Origin: Neisseriaceae bacterium
GTDB lineage: Bacteria > Pseudomonadota > Gammaproteobacteria > Burkholderiales > Neisseriaceae
NCBI GenBank assembly: GCA_017446355.1
Contig: JAFSQZ010000134.1
Location: forward strand, 1 to 9,026
DNA: 9,026 nucleotides
Reading direction: 5' to 3'
The notes beneath the pieces were generated by a model. That model saw only the letters and a list, made by a program, of their open reading frames with translations, searched no databases and had not been told where the DNA came from. How positions within the stretch are numbered: the first letter of the stretch is position 1; the number at the start of each line of letters is the position of its first letter. Position numbers and translations under genes: made by a program. Of this stretch, positions 1 to 5,670 are shown in pieces.

Positions 1-2293
1 CGTGAATTTCATCATTACCGTTACCGCCATCAATATAATCATCACCGTTATCATCTGCAAATTGGGTAGATACTACTGTATTATTAAAGTCGCCACTTAT
101 CCAGTCATCACCGTCTTCGCCAAAAATCATATCATCGCCAGCGTTGCCATAAACACTATCATCACCGCTGCCTGAATAAATAATATCGTTGCCGTGTTCG
201 CTGATTGCTGAATATTGGAAAATGCCTTTTGAAGCATTGTCTGCTTTGCCATCACCATAAATGAAATCATCGCCACCGTTGCCATAAATTAAATCATCAC
301 CACCCATGCCATATAGAGAATCATTGCCGTCTTTTGTGGATTGAGTATTGATACTGTCTAATTCATCACCATAAATGACATCATTACGATTGCCACCAAT
401 AATATCATCATTGCCGCTGCCGCCATAAAGCACATCACCCAGTTTGGTAACATCATTCACATTATTGCCCACGCCATCTACAATATTCACACCGCTTGTG
501 GTGCTATAAATCCCCCAAGTTGCACCTTGAACAATGGTAGACACATAATTTTTATTATTGGTTGACCACACATCGTCATCGCTTTTTCTATAAGGTACGC
601 CGCTTAAACGATTAGAATAAATATTGTCATCACCACTGCCACCATAAATCGTATCAGCACCGCCACCGCCAGTGATTAAATCATCGCCATCGCCACCATC
701 AATAACATCATCACCATTGCCACCACTTAACGCATCGTTTCCTGCTAAACCATAAATATGGTTGCTGACACCATTTTGCCCAACCATCACATCATTAAAC
801 CCTGCCTGAAACTCGCCATTTATTAAAAAACCATTCTCATCGCGTTGAGAATGGTCTGTCCAGTTCACATCATAAATTCCTGTATCTATATCTTCGCCGT
901 CTTTGTGAATAATCTTGGTGTTTGGACGAATATCACCTGTCCATAAAAGATAATCGGGTGCATCAGAAGTTTCAGGCTGAGTGGTTTCTTCGTCAGATAA
1001 AACAATACCTAATTTATTTCCACCCATTGATTGATAGTTTTCAATCACAATGCGATTATTGTCGTACATTAAAGTTAAATCCTTGTCATTTAACATTGCC
1101 CACCAATTGTTATCGCCAATTTTATATTCCCAAATAAAATCAGAATTGTATTTTTTAGTGAATTGAAACGATGAAAAATTAACGCCATCAATAATGATTT
1201 GACCATCACCATTTACATCGTGAATTCTATCCCAATCCATTTCACCAGTTTTAAATTCATAAGTATCAAAACCAGTGCCACCATATAATTGATCAGAACC
1301 TTTTCCACCATATAAATAGTCATCGCCATTTCTACCAATGAGAACATCGTCTTTATTTCCACCAATTAAACGATCATTGCCAATATTTCCCAACATAAAT
1401 TGTGTTTTTTCTGCATCTAATGCAGAAACATTTCCACCATCTTTATTGGTTACAATATTCCATTGCTGCAAATCTTTTGTAAAACTTGTCCATAAAAAAT
1501 ATGGGCTATTTATTTCACGAGATAGATTTAATAAAAGGTCATTAACATATTGATTGCTTGCATTTCCATCAACATCAAAACCCTCTCCTTGTGCGGTGGT
1601 GTATTGTAAAGCATCTTCATTATCCGTAAAAAAACGTTCGCCTTTGTATTCACCACTGACTATTTGAGCAGTATGCCATTGATCAAATTGTTGCATTACA
1701 GCTTTTTGTTCTAATGAGTTTTCAGGCAGCATATCCAAAAGTTTTGCGTCTGATTTGCCGATATTTACCTTAATTTCATCAAATTCATCACCTTTGAATT
1801 TATTAACCAAATCGTCCATTTTGGTGTGCCAATATTCACCAATTTCGCCTATGGTGATTTCGCCGTTTTCTTCTTCGTAAATGGAATAGGCAACTGATAC
1901 GCCTGCTAGTGCAAAACCGACTATTTGTAGACCTGGTGTCATACTGGTTACGGCTGCTGCCAGATTGAGAAGTTGTCCTGCTGATATTTGATTTATATCT
2001 CCATCGTTACCAACAACATCAACACCAACTTGAAGTACCCCTAACAAACCTGCTCCCCTACCAAGTTTATTTCCAATTTTTCCCAATGCTTCTGCTTCCG
2101 CACCAGTTGCAATTTTGGAAGCAGCACCAGTAATATCGCTAGCATAATTTACAGCAACACTGGAAAAACCAGCTACTGCTTCTGTTTCCCAATACTTTTG
2201 TTCCATATTAACACCAACAGCTTGACCAGTTGAATTTGCTGCTGCACCTGCTGTGGCAGTAATAAAATACAAACCTGCTTGTTTTGTTGACAT
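1..2293 (-). CDS. RTX (hemolysin-type calcium-binding repeat) protein, 3' end outside window
   Basis: The frame is open from ATG at 2293 to the left edge, giving 764 residues with no stop. The start follows an AAGGA ribosome site about 6 bases upstream. Residues 1-300 have no Sec signal peptide and include a hydrophobic Ala/Val/Gly-rich stretch at about 108-138. About 20 nonapeptide repeats of the GGxGxDxhx type fall in three arrays: residues 305-350 (GNDRLIGG, GDDYLYGG), 515-560 (GDDVIDGG, GDDLITGG) and 619-764 (GNDDIIGG, GDDFIYGD, GNDEIH). Such repeats bind calcium in a parallel beta roll outside the cell, and the family leaves by type I secretion using a C-terminal signal, which would lie beyond this window. 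The non-repeat segments at 352-514 and 561-618 are Trp/Tyr-rich; the first resembles the domain often found between RTX arrays. No acyltransferase or transporter gene is visible. Toxin, adhesin or bacteriocin function cannot be decided; meningococcal FrpA/FrpC are the nearest kind I know, but identity with them is not claimed. Confidence 0.93.
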   Translation of the reverse strand, partial: MSTKQAGLYFITATAGAAANSTGQAVGVNMEQKYWETEAVAGFSSVAVNYASDITGAASKIATGAEAEALGKIGNKLGRGAGLLGVLQVGVDVVGNDGDINQISAGQLLNLAAAVTSMTPGLQIVGFALAGVSVAYSIYEEENGEITIGEIGEYWHTKMDDLVNKFKGDEFDEIKVNIGKSDAKLLDMLPENSLEQKAVMQQFDQWHTAQIVSGEYKGERFFTDNEDALQYTTAQGEGFDVDGNASNQYVNDLLLNLSREINSPYFLWTSFTKDLQQWNIVTNKDGGNVSALDAEKTQFMLGNIGNDRLIGGNKDDVLIGRNGDDYLYGGKGSDQLYGGTGFDTYEFKTGEMDWDRIHDVNGDGQIIIDGVNFSSFQFTKKYNSDFIWEYKIGDNNWWAMLNDKDLTLMYDNNRIVIENYQSMGGNKLGIVLSDEETTQPETSDAPDYLLWTGDIRPNTKIIHKDGEDIDTGIYDVNWTDHSQRDENGFLINGEFQAGFNDVMVGQNGVSNHIYGLAGNDALSGGNGDDVIDGGDGDDLITGGGGADTIYGGSGDDNIYSNRLSGVPYRKSDDDVWSTNNKNYVSTIVQGATWGIYSTTSGVNIVDGVGNNVNDVTKLGDVLYGGSGNDDIIGGNRNDVIYGDELDSINTQSTKDGNDSLYGMGGDDLIYGNGGDDFIYGDGKADNASKGIFQYSAISEHGNDIIYSGSGDDSVYGNAGDDMIFGEDGDDWISGDFNNTVVSTQFADDNGDDYIDGGNGNDEIH
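165..176 (+). repeat. DUS core inside the RTX gene
   Basis: CCGCTGCCTGAA holds the exact 10-base core at 167-176. On the coding strand it encodes part of a Ser-Gly-Ser-Gly stretch between RTX repeats. Confidence 0.75.
1721..1732 (-). repeat. DUS inside the RTX gene
   Basis: ATGCTGCCTGAA reads on the minus strand and encodes Met-Leu-Pro-Glu in the N-terminal part of the RTX protein. Two DUS copies within this gene suggest it is shared by transformation within the group. Confidence 0.78.
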
Positions 2294-2303
2294 ATTAATT
2301 TCC

Positions 2304-2432
2304 TTATCGTTTGATTAAAAAAATGAGATTAATAATCTCACCTGTTAATAAAATTGAGAGAATAAAAATAACTATAAATATTATCGCACCTCTCAATGAT
2401 ACTAATTGTTCGTAATTTCTATTGGCTTTCAT
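2304..2432 (-). CDS. 42-residue single-span membrane peptide between the 188-residue protein and the RTX gene
   Basis: This short ORF starts with MKANRNYEQL and ends with LIFLIKR. Residues 16-30 are almost purely Ile/Leu/Val/Phe, and a second hydrophobic patch at 33-40 follows a lone Glu32. It reads as one membrane span, possibly a kinked one, with a basic tail. The ATG (2432-2430) overlaps the TGA of the upstream gene as ATGA, the classic layout for translational coupling. Its TAA is 10 bases before the RTX ATG, and the RTX ribosome site overlaps this stop. The three genes are therefore packed as one unit. The layout resembles small accessory or immunity proteins next to toxins, but that is inference from position only. 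I recognise no family. A chance ORF is possible, though the ATGA overlap and clean membrane profile argue against it. Confidence 0.62.
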   Translation of the reverse strand: MKANRNYEQLVSLRGAIIFIVIFILSILLTGEIINLIFLIKR

Positions 2433-2995
2433 TTTTTTCTTGTCGCCAAAATAAATTTTTTCAAATATATCTGGAAAAATGCTATGGATAAAGCGATAGG
2501 GCTACCCCAAACGAGAGATAAATCTCGCTTAATTTCATTATGTATAACTTTTTCATCAATAGTAAGGTAATGCGTATTACTATTTTCATCTAAAAATTCA
2601 ATATTTTTTACAAAAGAATGTAATCTGATTTTTCTGTTTTTTTCATAATTAGAATTAGTATGCAAATAAACAATGGAAATCTTTTTAACCGAAGATACTT
2701 TGTGCTTTGGATTTTTCCCATCATACCAATCACAAAAATTCTCTCTTTCATTATTTATTATTTTTAACGCAGAGCATCTTATATGGTAGCTTGTTCCATC
2801 TAATTTATTAGTAAAATAAAGTTGTTCCACTGAATTTCTTTTATTTCTGAAAGGTCTTTTTACCATTGGATTTTCTATAATTACATTCTTTTCATCTTTT
2901 GTACTCCATGTAAAAGGACCAGCAACCAAAAACCAAAATAAAACACAAATTGACCACACCGAAAAATATATCTTGTATTTAGTGCTTTTTTTCAT
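2429..2995 (-). CDS. Unrecognised 188-residue protein with two membrane segments, upstream of the RTX gene
   Basis: I do not recognise a family. The protein starts MKKSTKYKIYFSVWS and has a first membrane segment at about residues 9-28. A mostly polar, Lys/Asn-rich middle follows (30-155), with Cys74 and Cys88 that could form a disulfide if this part is periplasmic. A second hydrophobic segment spans about 160-180, and the C-terminus is basic (ATRKK). The charge pattern fits an N-in, C-in hairpin with a roughly 130-residue external domain; this is inference. An in-frame TGA lies two codons before the ATG, so the start cannot move upstream. The SD is weak (GGTG), which fits coupling to the short ORF that overlaps its start. 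Its stop overlaps the start of the 42-residue peptide. Codons are AT-rich, like the RTX gene. Its position directly before an RTX gene recalls FrpD before FrpC in meningococcus, but I see no lipobox and no sequence reason to equate them. Confidence 0.82.
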   Translation of the reverse strand: MKKSTKYKIYFSVWSICVLFWFLVAGPFTWSTKDEKNVIIENPMVKRPFRNKRNSVEQLYFTNKLDGTSYHIRCSALKIINNERENFCDWYDGKNPKHKVSSVKKISIVYLHTNSNYEKNRKIRLHSFVKNIEFLDENSNTHYLTIDEKVIHNEIKRDLSLVWGSPIALSIAFFQIYLKKFILATRKK

Positions 2996-3122
2996 TTTTC
3001 ATATTCACCACATTTCCCAAACAAAAACCGCCTGCATTAAAAACAAGCGGTTTATTAAAGGTTGAACCATTTAAATAGCATTTTCTTGCCATTATCAGCG
3101 TTTGTTGAAATCTGTTTATCAT
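2979..3122 (-). CDS. Possible 47-residue leader ORF overlapping the 188-residue gene
   Basis: This short ORF begins MINRFQQTLIMARKC and ends VNMKNEKKH. It has a better ribosome site (AAGGA, about 7 bases before the ATG) than the gene it precedes. It runs 17 bases into the 188-residue gene in another frame, so ribosomes ending here would sit at the next start. It has a basic N-terminus, Cys15 and Cys34, and no membrane span. It could be a leader peptide, a real small protein or chance. A terminator-like hairpin lies inside it (3025-3053), which suits a translation-controlled leader. No family is recognised. Confidence 0.38.
   Translation of the reverse strand: MINRFQQTLIMARKCYLNGSTFNKPLVFNAGGFCLGNVVNMKNEKKH
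3019..3053 (-). terminator. Terminator-like hairpin inside the leader of the RTX locus
   Basis: AAACCGC (3025-3031) pairs with GCGGTTT (3047-3053) across a 15-base loop, a perfect 7-bp stem. Read on the minus strand it is followed by a T-rich run (TTTTTGTTT). The polarity fits termination of minus-strand transcription, yet it lies only about 30-60 bases upstream of the 188-residue gene and inside a possible leader ORF. It could be an attenuator, a leftover terminator of a lost gene, or an accidental stem. The long loop makes it weak. Confidence 0.35.
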
Positions 3123-3600
3123 CGTGTTTTCCTTATATGGTTAAAAAAAACTTAAAAGTTAAAAACAAAATATTATTGAAATAAATACTTTAAACGCTCT
3201 CTAAAACATCTATTTCACTGATATCTATCTATATGCTGCCTGAACAATAAAACCGCCTATTTCAACTCTATCACCAACTGCTTAATATTTCTTTTAAAAC
3301 CTTTTTTTCTATTATTTAGTTTGTTCGGTAAAAGTAAAGCATCCTTTTGAGATGTTTCGTTTCCTTACTAGCTAAATCAGAATATTGGGCTTTGCTAGAA
3401 TATTTTATGGTAACACAGTTTAAAATAAGCGGTTGTTTTAACGTAGCTTCTTACAACAAGTGGTGCTTACTCATTGGCTCTGCATCTTCCAAAACGTTTT
3501 CGCTTTCTTTTTTAGTTTAGACTTACGCCGTCGCTTTTATTCATTACTTTGTTCTGTCACAACAGGGAGTTTGTCTAAAAACATACGGCTGCAATGCTGC
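3123..3600. other. AT-rich stretch without a supported gene
   Basis: This stretch separates the RTX locus from the hairpin-rich block. On the minus strand there are several open runs of 30-45 codons in different, partly overlapping frames, broken by stops. None has a start with a ribosome site, so I do not call a gene. The RTX-locus promoter should lie in about 3125-3300, but no pair of -35 and -10 boxes stands out in such AT-rich DNA. One DUS core is present at 3235-3244. Confidence 0.5.
3233..3244 (+). repeat. DUS upstream of the RTX locus
   Basis: ATGCTGCCTGAA contains the exact core. It stands alone, without an inverted partner, in the AT-rich DNA upstream of the leader ORF. Confidence 0.75.
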
Positions 3601-3682
3601 TCTTATTTCTGTCGCGCTTTTTGTTATACGGATTTTCTGTTGTCCGTTTAATACGCTGTTTTCCGCCAGAGGGTTTTTGTTG

Positions 3683-3721
3683 TTCAGGCTGCTTGTTTGC
3701 TTGTGGCTTTCGCTGCCTGAA
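3683..3721. repeat. Inverted DUS pair mixing two dialects
   Basis: The left copy (3683-3692) reads GCAGCCTGAA on the minus strand, the Kingella-type core. The right copy (3712-3721) reads GCTGCCTGAA on the plus strand, the Simonsiella-type core. They can form a stem with one T-T mismatch and a 19-base loop. No T run follows, so this is not a terminator by itself. Confidence 0.7.
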
Positions 3722-3961
3722 CGGTATGAACTTTATCCGTTCTCAACCTTTTCGCAGGGGCGGCAAGTTTTTGGTGTGTAGTGTCTCGCACGCTTCAACC
3801 AACTTATCCTAATTAACGGCGAACGATACTTGAACGCCCGCCCTTTAATGTTGTTGTTGCTGTCATTAAAGTATTATGGTCGGATTTTCTCTTCACTTTT
3901 GATGAAGTTTGTACTAAAATCAGACCATCTTTTTCCTGATTGTTAAGGAACGGAAGTCTTG

Positions 3962-4002
3962 AAGAAACCTTTGTGACAATGTCGCAAAGGTTTCTTTTTT
4001 TT
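3962..4002 (+). terminator. Strong intrinsic terminator on the plus strand
   Basis: Bases 3962-3977 pair with 3981-3996 to give a 16-bp stem with an AAT loop, followed at once by a run of T (3995-4002). The one non-Watson-Crick position is T3974 opposite G3984. This is a G-U pair in plus-strand RNA but an A-C mismatch in minus-strand RNA, and the T run exists only in the plus direction. Termination of a plus-strand transcript is therefore implied, although no plus-strand gene is recognised upstream. Confidence 0.78.
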
Positions 4003-4095
4003 GTGCATTATAACGTTATTCGTTAATGATGGTGTGTGCAAAACGTTTTTTTGCGTGTTTTGTTTGTGTTTTATTTTTTGAAATATTTTGCGTGG

Positions 4096-4111
4096 ATATA
4101 TATATATATAT
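4096..4111. repeat. (AT)8 dinucleotide tract in T-rich intergenic DNA
   Basis: Sixteen alternating A/T bases sit in the T-rich, gene-free stretch between the plus-strand terminator and the nlpD terminator (4003-4233). Such tracts can change length by slippage, and in Neisseriaceae variable tracts sometimes tune nearby genes. No promoter or gene is clearly placed to be affected here. Confidence 0.8.
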
Positions 4112-4209
4112 CAATGAGTTAGTTTGTTTTTTATGTGTTTGACTGGGTGTTTTTTTGATGTTTTTGGTGTTGTAAAAAAGAGAATGCTTTGAGCTTTTGC
4201 ACTATTTTT

Positions 4210-4221
4210 AGGCTGCCTGAA
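4210..4221 (+). repeat. Full AG-simDUS
   Basis: AGGCTGCCTGAA is the complete 12-base Simonsiella-type uptake sequence, the only copy here with the full AGG start. It lies just beyond the nlpD terminator. Confidence 0.85.
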
Positions 4222-4233
4222 ACTTTACTTTAT

Positions 4234-4269
4234 AAAAAAAACGCTACCTAAAATTATTCAGGCAGCGTT
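4234..4269 (-). terminator. nlpD: nlpD intrinsic terminator built on a DUS
   Basis: In minus-strand RNA the arm AACGCTGCCTGAA (4269-4257) pairs with TTTAGGTAGCGTT (4252-4240) over all 13 positions with two G-U pairs and a 4-base loop, then eight T (4241-4234). On the plus strand the same two positions would be A-C mismatches, so it is tuned to the minus direction. One arm is a DUS core. It lies 17 bases after the nlpD stop. Confidence 0.85.
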
Positions 4270-4285
4270 TGCTTGTATTGAAAAA

Positions 4286-5419
4286 TTAAAATGTTGTAAT
4301 CACTTTATTAGGGTCTATTGGGTTTTTATTACTACCAGAACGCATTTCAAACAACATACTACCACTGTTGTTCAAAGAACCTAATTTCTGACCACGTTTC
4401 ACGTTTTGCAATTCTTTAACCGTAATATTTTGAATATTGGTACACGCGCTTACGTATCCAGAGTTGTGTTGAATAATCAACATATCACCACTATAACCAC
4501 GTGGGGACGCCCCTACCAAAATAACTTGACCATCAGCTGGTGCCACAATATTTTGACCTACTTTTCCTGAAAGTTTAATGTTTTTCTTACTCGTTGCAAA
4601 TGGTTCAATCACTTTAGCACCTGCAAGTGGGGATTGCCATACCACTCCGTCCTGTTTAAAAACGGTTTGACCGCTTGTTGTTGTGCTAACAGGTTGACTG
4701 GCTGTTGTGTTTGCTATATTAGTATTTTGCGGTGTTGTTGCAATATTTTGCGCAACGGATGTGGATGCTGCCGAATTGTTGCCTACATACAAAATTTGCC
4801 CAGTTTTAATATCATCGTTATACAATTGATTGTTTTCACGCAACTGGTTTTGGCTGATGCCATAACGTTTAGAAATATTATAAACGGTGTCGCCAGCAAC
4901 TACTTGATGCGTTTGCGCACCTGATGTAGATAGCGTGGGTGCGGGCGCAACATAAGATTGATTACTCACGCTATTCAAAGGCTTTACACGCAGTTTTTGC
5001 CCAATATTGATATTATTATTGTCTGGAATTTGATTCCAAGCACGCAAATTATCCTGGCTGATGCCGTAACGTTTAGAAATATTGTAAACGGTATCGCCGT
5101 AAACCACTTGGTGATAAGTTGCATTGACATCAACTGGCGAGTAATTACCAATATAGGGTTTTGTTGGGGTGGTGGTTGTGGGGGTAGTGTATCCGCTAGA
5201 TGAAACGGTTTCACTAGATGTTTCTGGTGTGTAAGGTGTTGCACCATAAGGATTGTCAACATTGTTCACAGGATTGTTCACAATTGTTGTGTCTGGTATC
5301 GTTGGGGTGGTTTGTGTATTAAATGAACCGTCAACAACGGGGGCTGGTGTTTGTGTGGCACAAGCGGTTAAAACAAAACTGCTTAAAAGCAATAACGAAC
5401 GCGAAAATAAGGGAGACAT
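4286..5419 (-). CDS. nlpD: NlpD-type lipoprotein: LysM repeats and degenerate LytM (M23) domain, amidase activator
   Basis: The product has 377 residues. I chose ATG 5419 because GAGAGGAA stands 6 bases before it; an in-frame ATG six codons upstream lacks such a site. A lipoprotein signal ends at Cys20 (lipobox LTAC), followed by a Thr/Pro-rich linker. LysM domain 1 is at about 102-146 and LysM domain 2 at about 170-212; both carry GDTVYNISKRYGISQ, and LysM domains bind peptidoglycan. After a second linker a LytM domain covers about 260-375 (SPLAG, APADGQV, RGYSGDMLIIQH). The family activates N-acetylmuramoyl-L-alanine amidases for daughter-cell separation. The metal ligands of true M23 peptidases are missing: the usual HFEI reads LFEM at 356-359, and the region near 325-329 reads SACTNI where a His is expected. 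It should therefore be an activator and not an enzyme. It lies after surE, as in many proteobacteria, with terminators on both sides, so it likely has its own promoter. Confidence 0.93.
   Translation of the reverse strand: MSPLFSRSLLLLSSFVLTACATQTPAPVVDGSFNTQTTPTIPDTTIVNNPVNNVDNPYGATPYTPETSSETVSSSGYTTPTTTTPTKPYIGNYSPVDVNATYHQVVYGDTVYNISKRYGISQDNLRAWNQIPDNNNINIGQKLRVKPLNSVSNQSYVAPAPTLSTSGAQTHQVVAGDTVYNISKRYGISQNQLRENNQLYNDDIKTGQILYVGNNSAASTSVAQNIATTPQNTNIANTTASQPVSTTTSGQTVFKQDGVVWQSPLAGAKVIEPFATSKKNIKLSGKVGQNIVAPADGQVILVGASPRGYSGDMLIIQHNSGYVSACTNIQNITVKELQNVKRGQKLGSLNNSGSMLFEMRSGSNKNPIDPNKVITTF
4851..4894 (-). repeat. 44-bp direct repeat in nlpD, copy in LysM 2
   Basis: This segment matches 5055-5098 at 41 of 44 bases and encodes the shared GDTVYNISKRYGISQ core of the second LysM domain. 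Confidence 0.85.
5055..5098 (-). repeat. 44-bp direct repeat in nlpD, copy in LysM 1
   Basis: This is the partner of 4851-4894, with three mismatches; the spacing is 204 bases (68 codons). Recombination between the copies would remove or add exactly one LysM unit in frame. Confidence 0.85.
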
Positions 5420-5468
5420 AGTAATTCCTCTCTGCATTATTTTTGAATACTTAATCTAATCTTTGCAA

Positions 5469-5497
5469 AATATACTGTTTACGCCAGCGATCCTGAA
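5469..5497 (-). promoter_or_regulatory. nlpD: Possible nlpD promoter
   Basis: On the minus strand TTCAGG (5497-5492) and TATATT (5474-5469) are 17 bases apart, about 50 bases before the nlpD start. The -10 box matches 5 of 6 consensus bases, the -35 only 3. The surE terminator upstream makes a separate promoter expected in this gap, but AT-rich DNA gives such matches easily. Confidence 0.3.
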
Positions 5498-5630
5498 TAA
5501 AGTGAAGTATTTCTTTATCAAATAAAATATTGCGACTTTTTTCGTTTTATCGCAATCCTTATGCCAACTGGTGAATTTTGCAAAAATTTTAATCTTAAAA
5601 TCATACCGTTTTATGTCTATTTAAACAAGA

Positions 5631-5666
5631 TTTCAGGCAGCATAAATAAAAAATAGCTGCCTGAAA
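5631..5666 (-). terminator. surE: surE terminator made of two inverted DUS copies
   Basis: TTTCAGGCAGC (5631-5641) pairs perfectly with GCTGCCTGAAA (5656-5666), an 11-bp stem with a 14-base AT loop. Each arm is a DUS core. It starts 4 bases after the surE stop. The following bases on the minus strand (TCTTGTTT) are only moderately T-rich. Paired DUS behind genes are a known terminator style in Neisseriaceae. Confidence 0.8.
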
Positions 5667-5670
5667 AGTT

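Larger units (their letters stand above)
3628..4002 (+). ncRNA. Candidate structured RNA (run of hairpins ending in a strong terminator)
   Basis: No convincing protein frame exists here. The plus strand holds successive inverted repeats: ACGGA/TCCGT (3628-3632 with 3643-3647); a DUS pair (3683-3692 with 3712-3721); GAACGG/CCGTTC (3719-3724 with 3737-3742, sharing bases with the DUS stem, so alternative); GGGCGG/CCGCCC (3758-3763 with 3838-3843); inside it AAGTT-GGT/ACCAACTT with a 3-base bulge (3765-3775 with 3798-3805); TTTAATG/CATTAAA (3844-3850 with 3864-3870); and TGGTC-GATTT/AAATC-GACCA with one mismatch (3877-3887 with 3917-3927), enclosing CTTCA/TGAAG. A strong intrinsic terminator ends the block in the plus direction. 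The part around 3700-3845 is richer in G and C than its surroundings. I see no match to tmRNA, RNase P RNA or a group II intron. The 5' end and promoter are unknown. A decayed gene is the main alternative. Confidence 0.3.

Noticed and set aside
1..800. Repetitive DNA that could be mistaken for a CRISPR array or tandem satellite
   Set aside because: The periodicity is imperfect and keeps the reading frame; it encodes glycine/aspartate RTX nonapeptides.
3460..3812. Two plus-strand ORFs of 63 and 72 codons (Cys/Phe/Leu-rich)
   Set aside because: They start with GTG or ATG without a ribosome site, overlap each other, and have the Phe/Leu/Cys-heavy make-up expected from T-rich noncoding DNA; the hairpins explain the stretch better.
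3260..3840. Minus-strand Lys/Arg-rich open runs that might be a frameshifted gene
   Set aside because: Several runs overlap in different frames on A-rich DNA, each lacks a start site, and no family is recognised; I cannot tell a pseudogene from chance, so I list it only as the alternative to the RNA candidate.
4007..4012. Perfect TATAAT on the minus strand
   Set aside because: No -35 box at a workable distance, and a transcript from it would begin at the large hairpin and lead into DNA without a recognised minus-strand gene nearby.
4634..5459. Several ORFs of 68-96 codons in other frames of nlpD
   Set aside because: They mirror the Thr/Pro-rich and LysM coding repeats of nlpD and have no start signals of their own.
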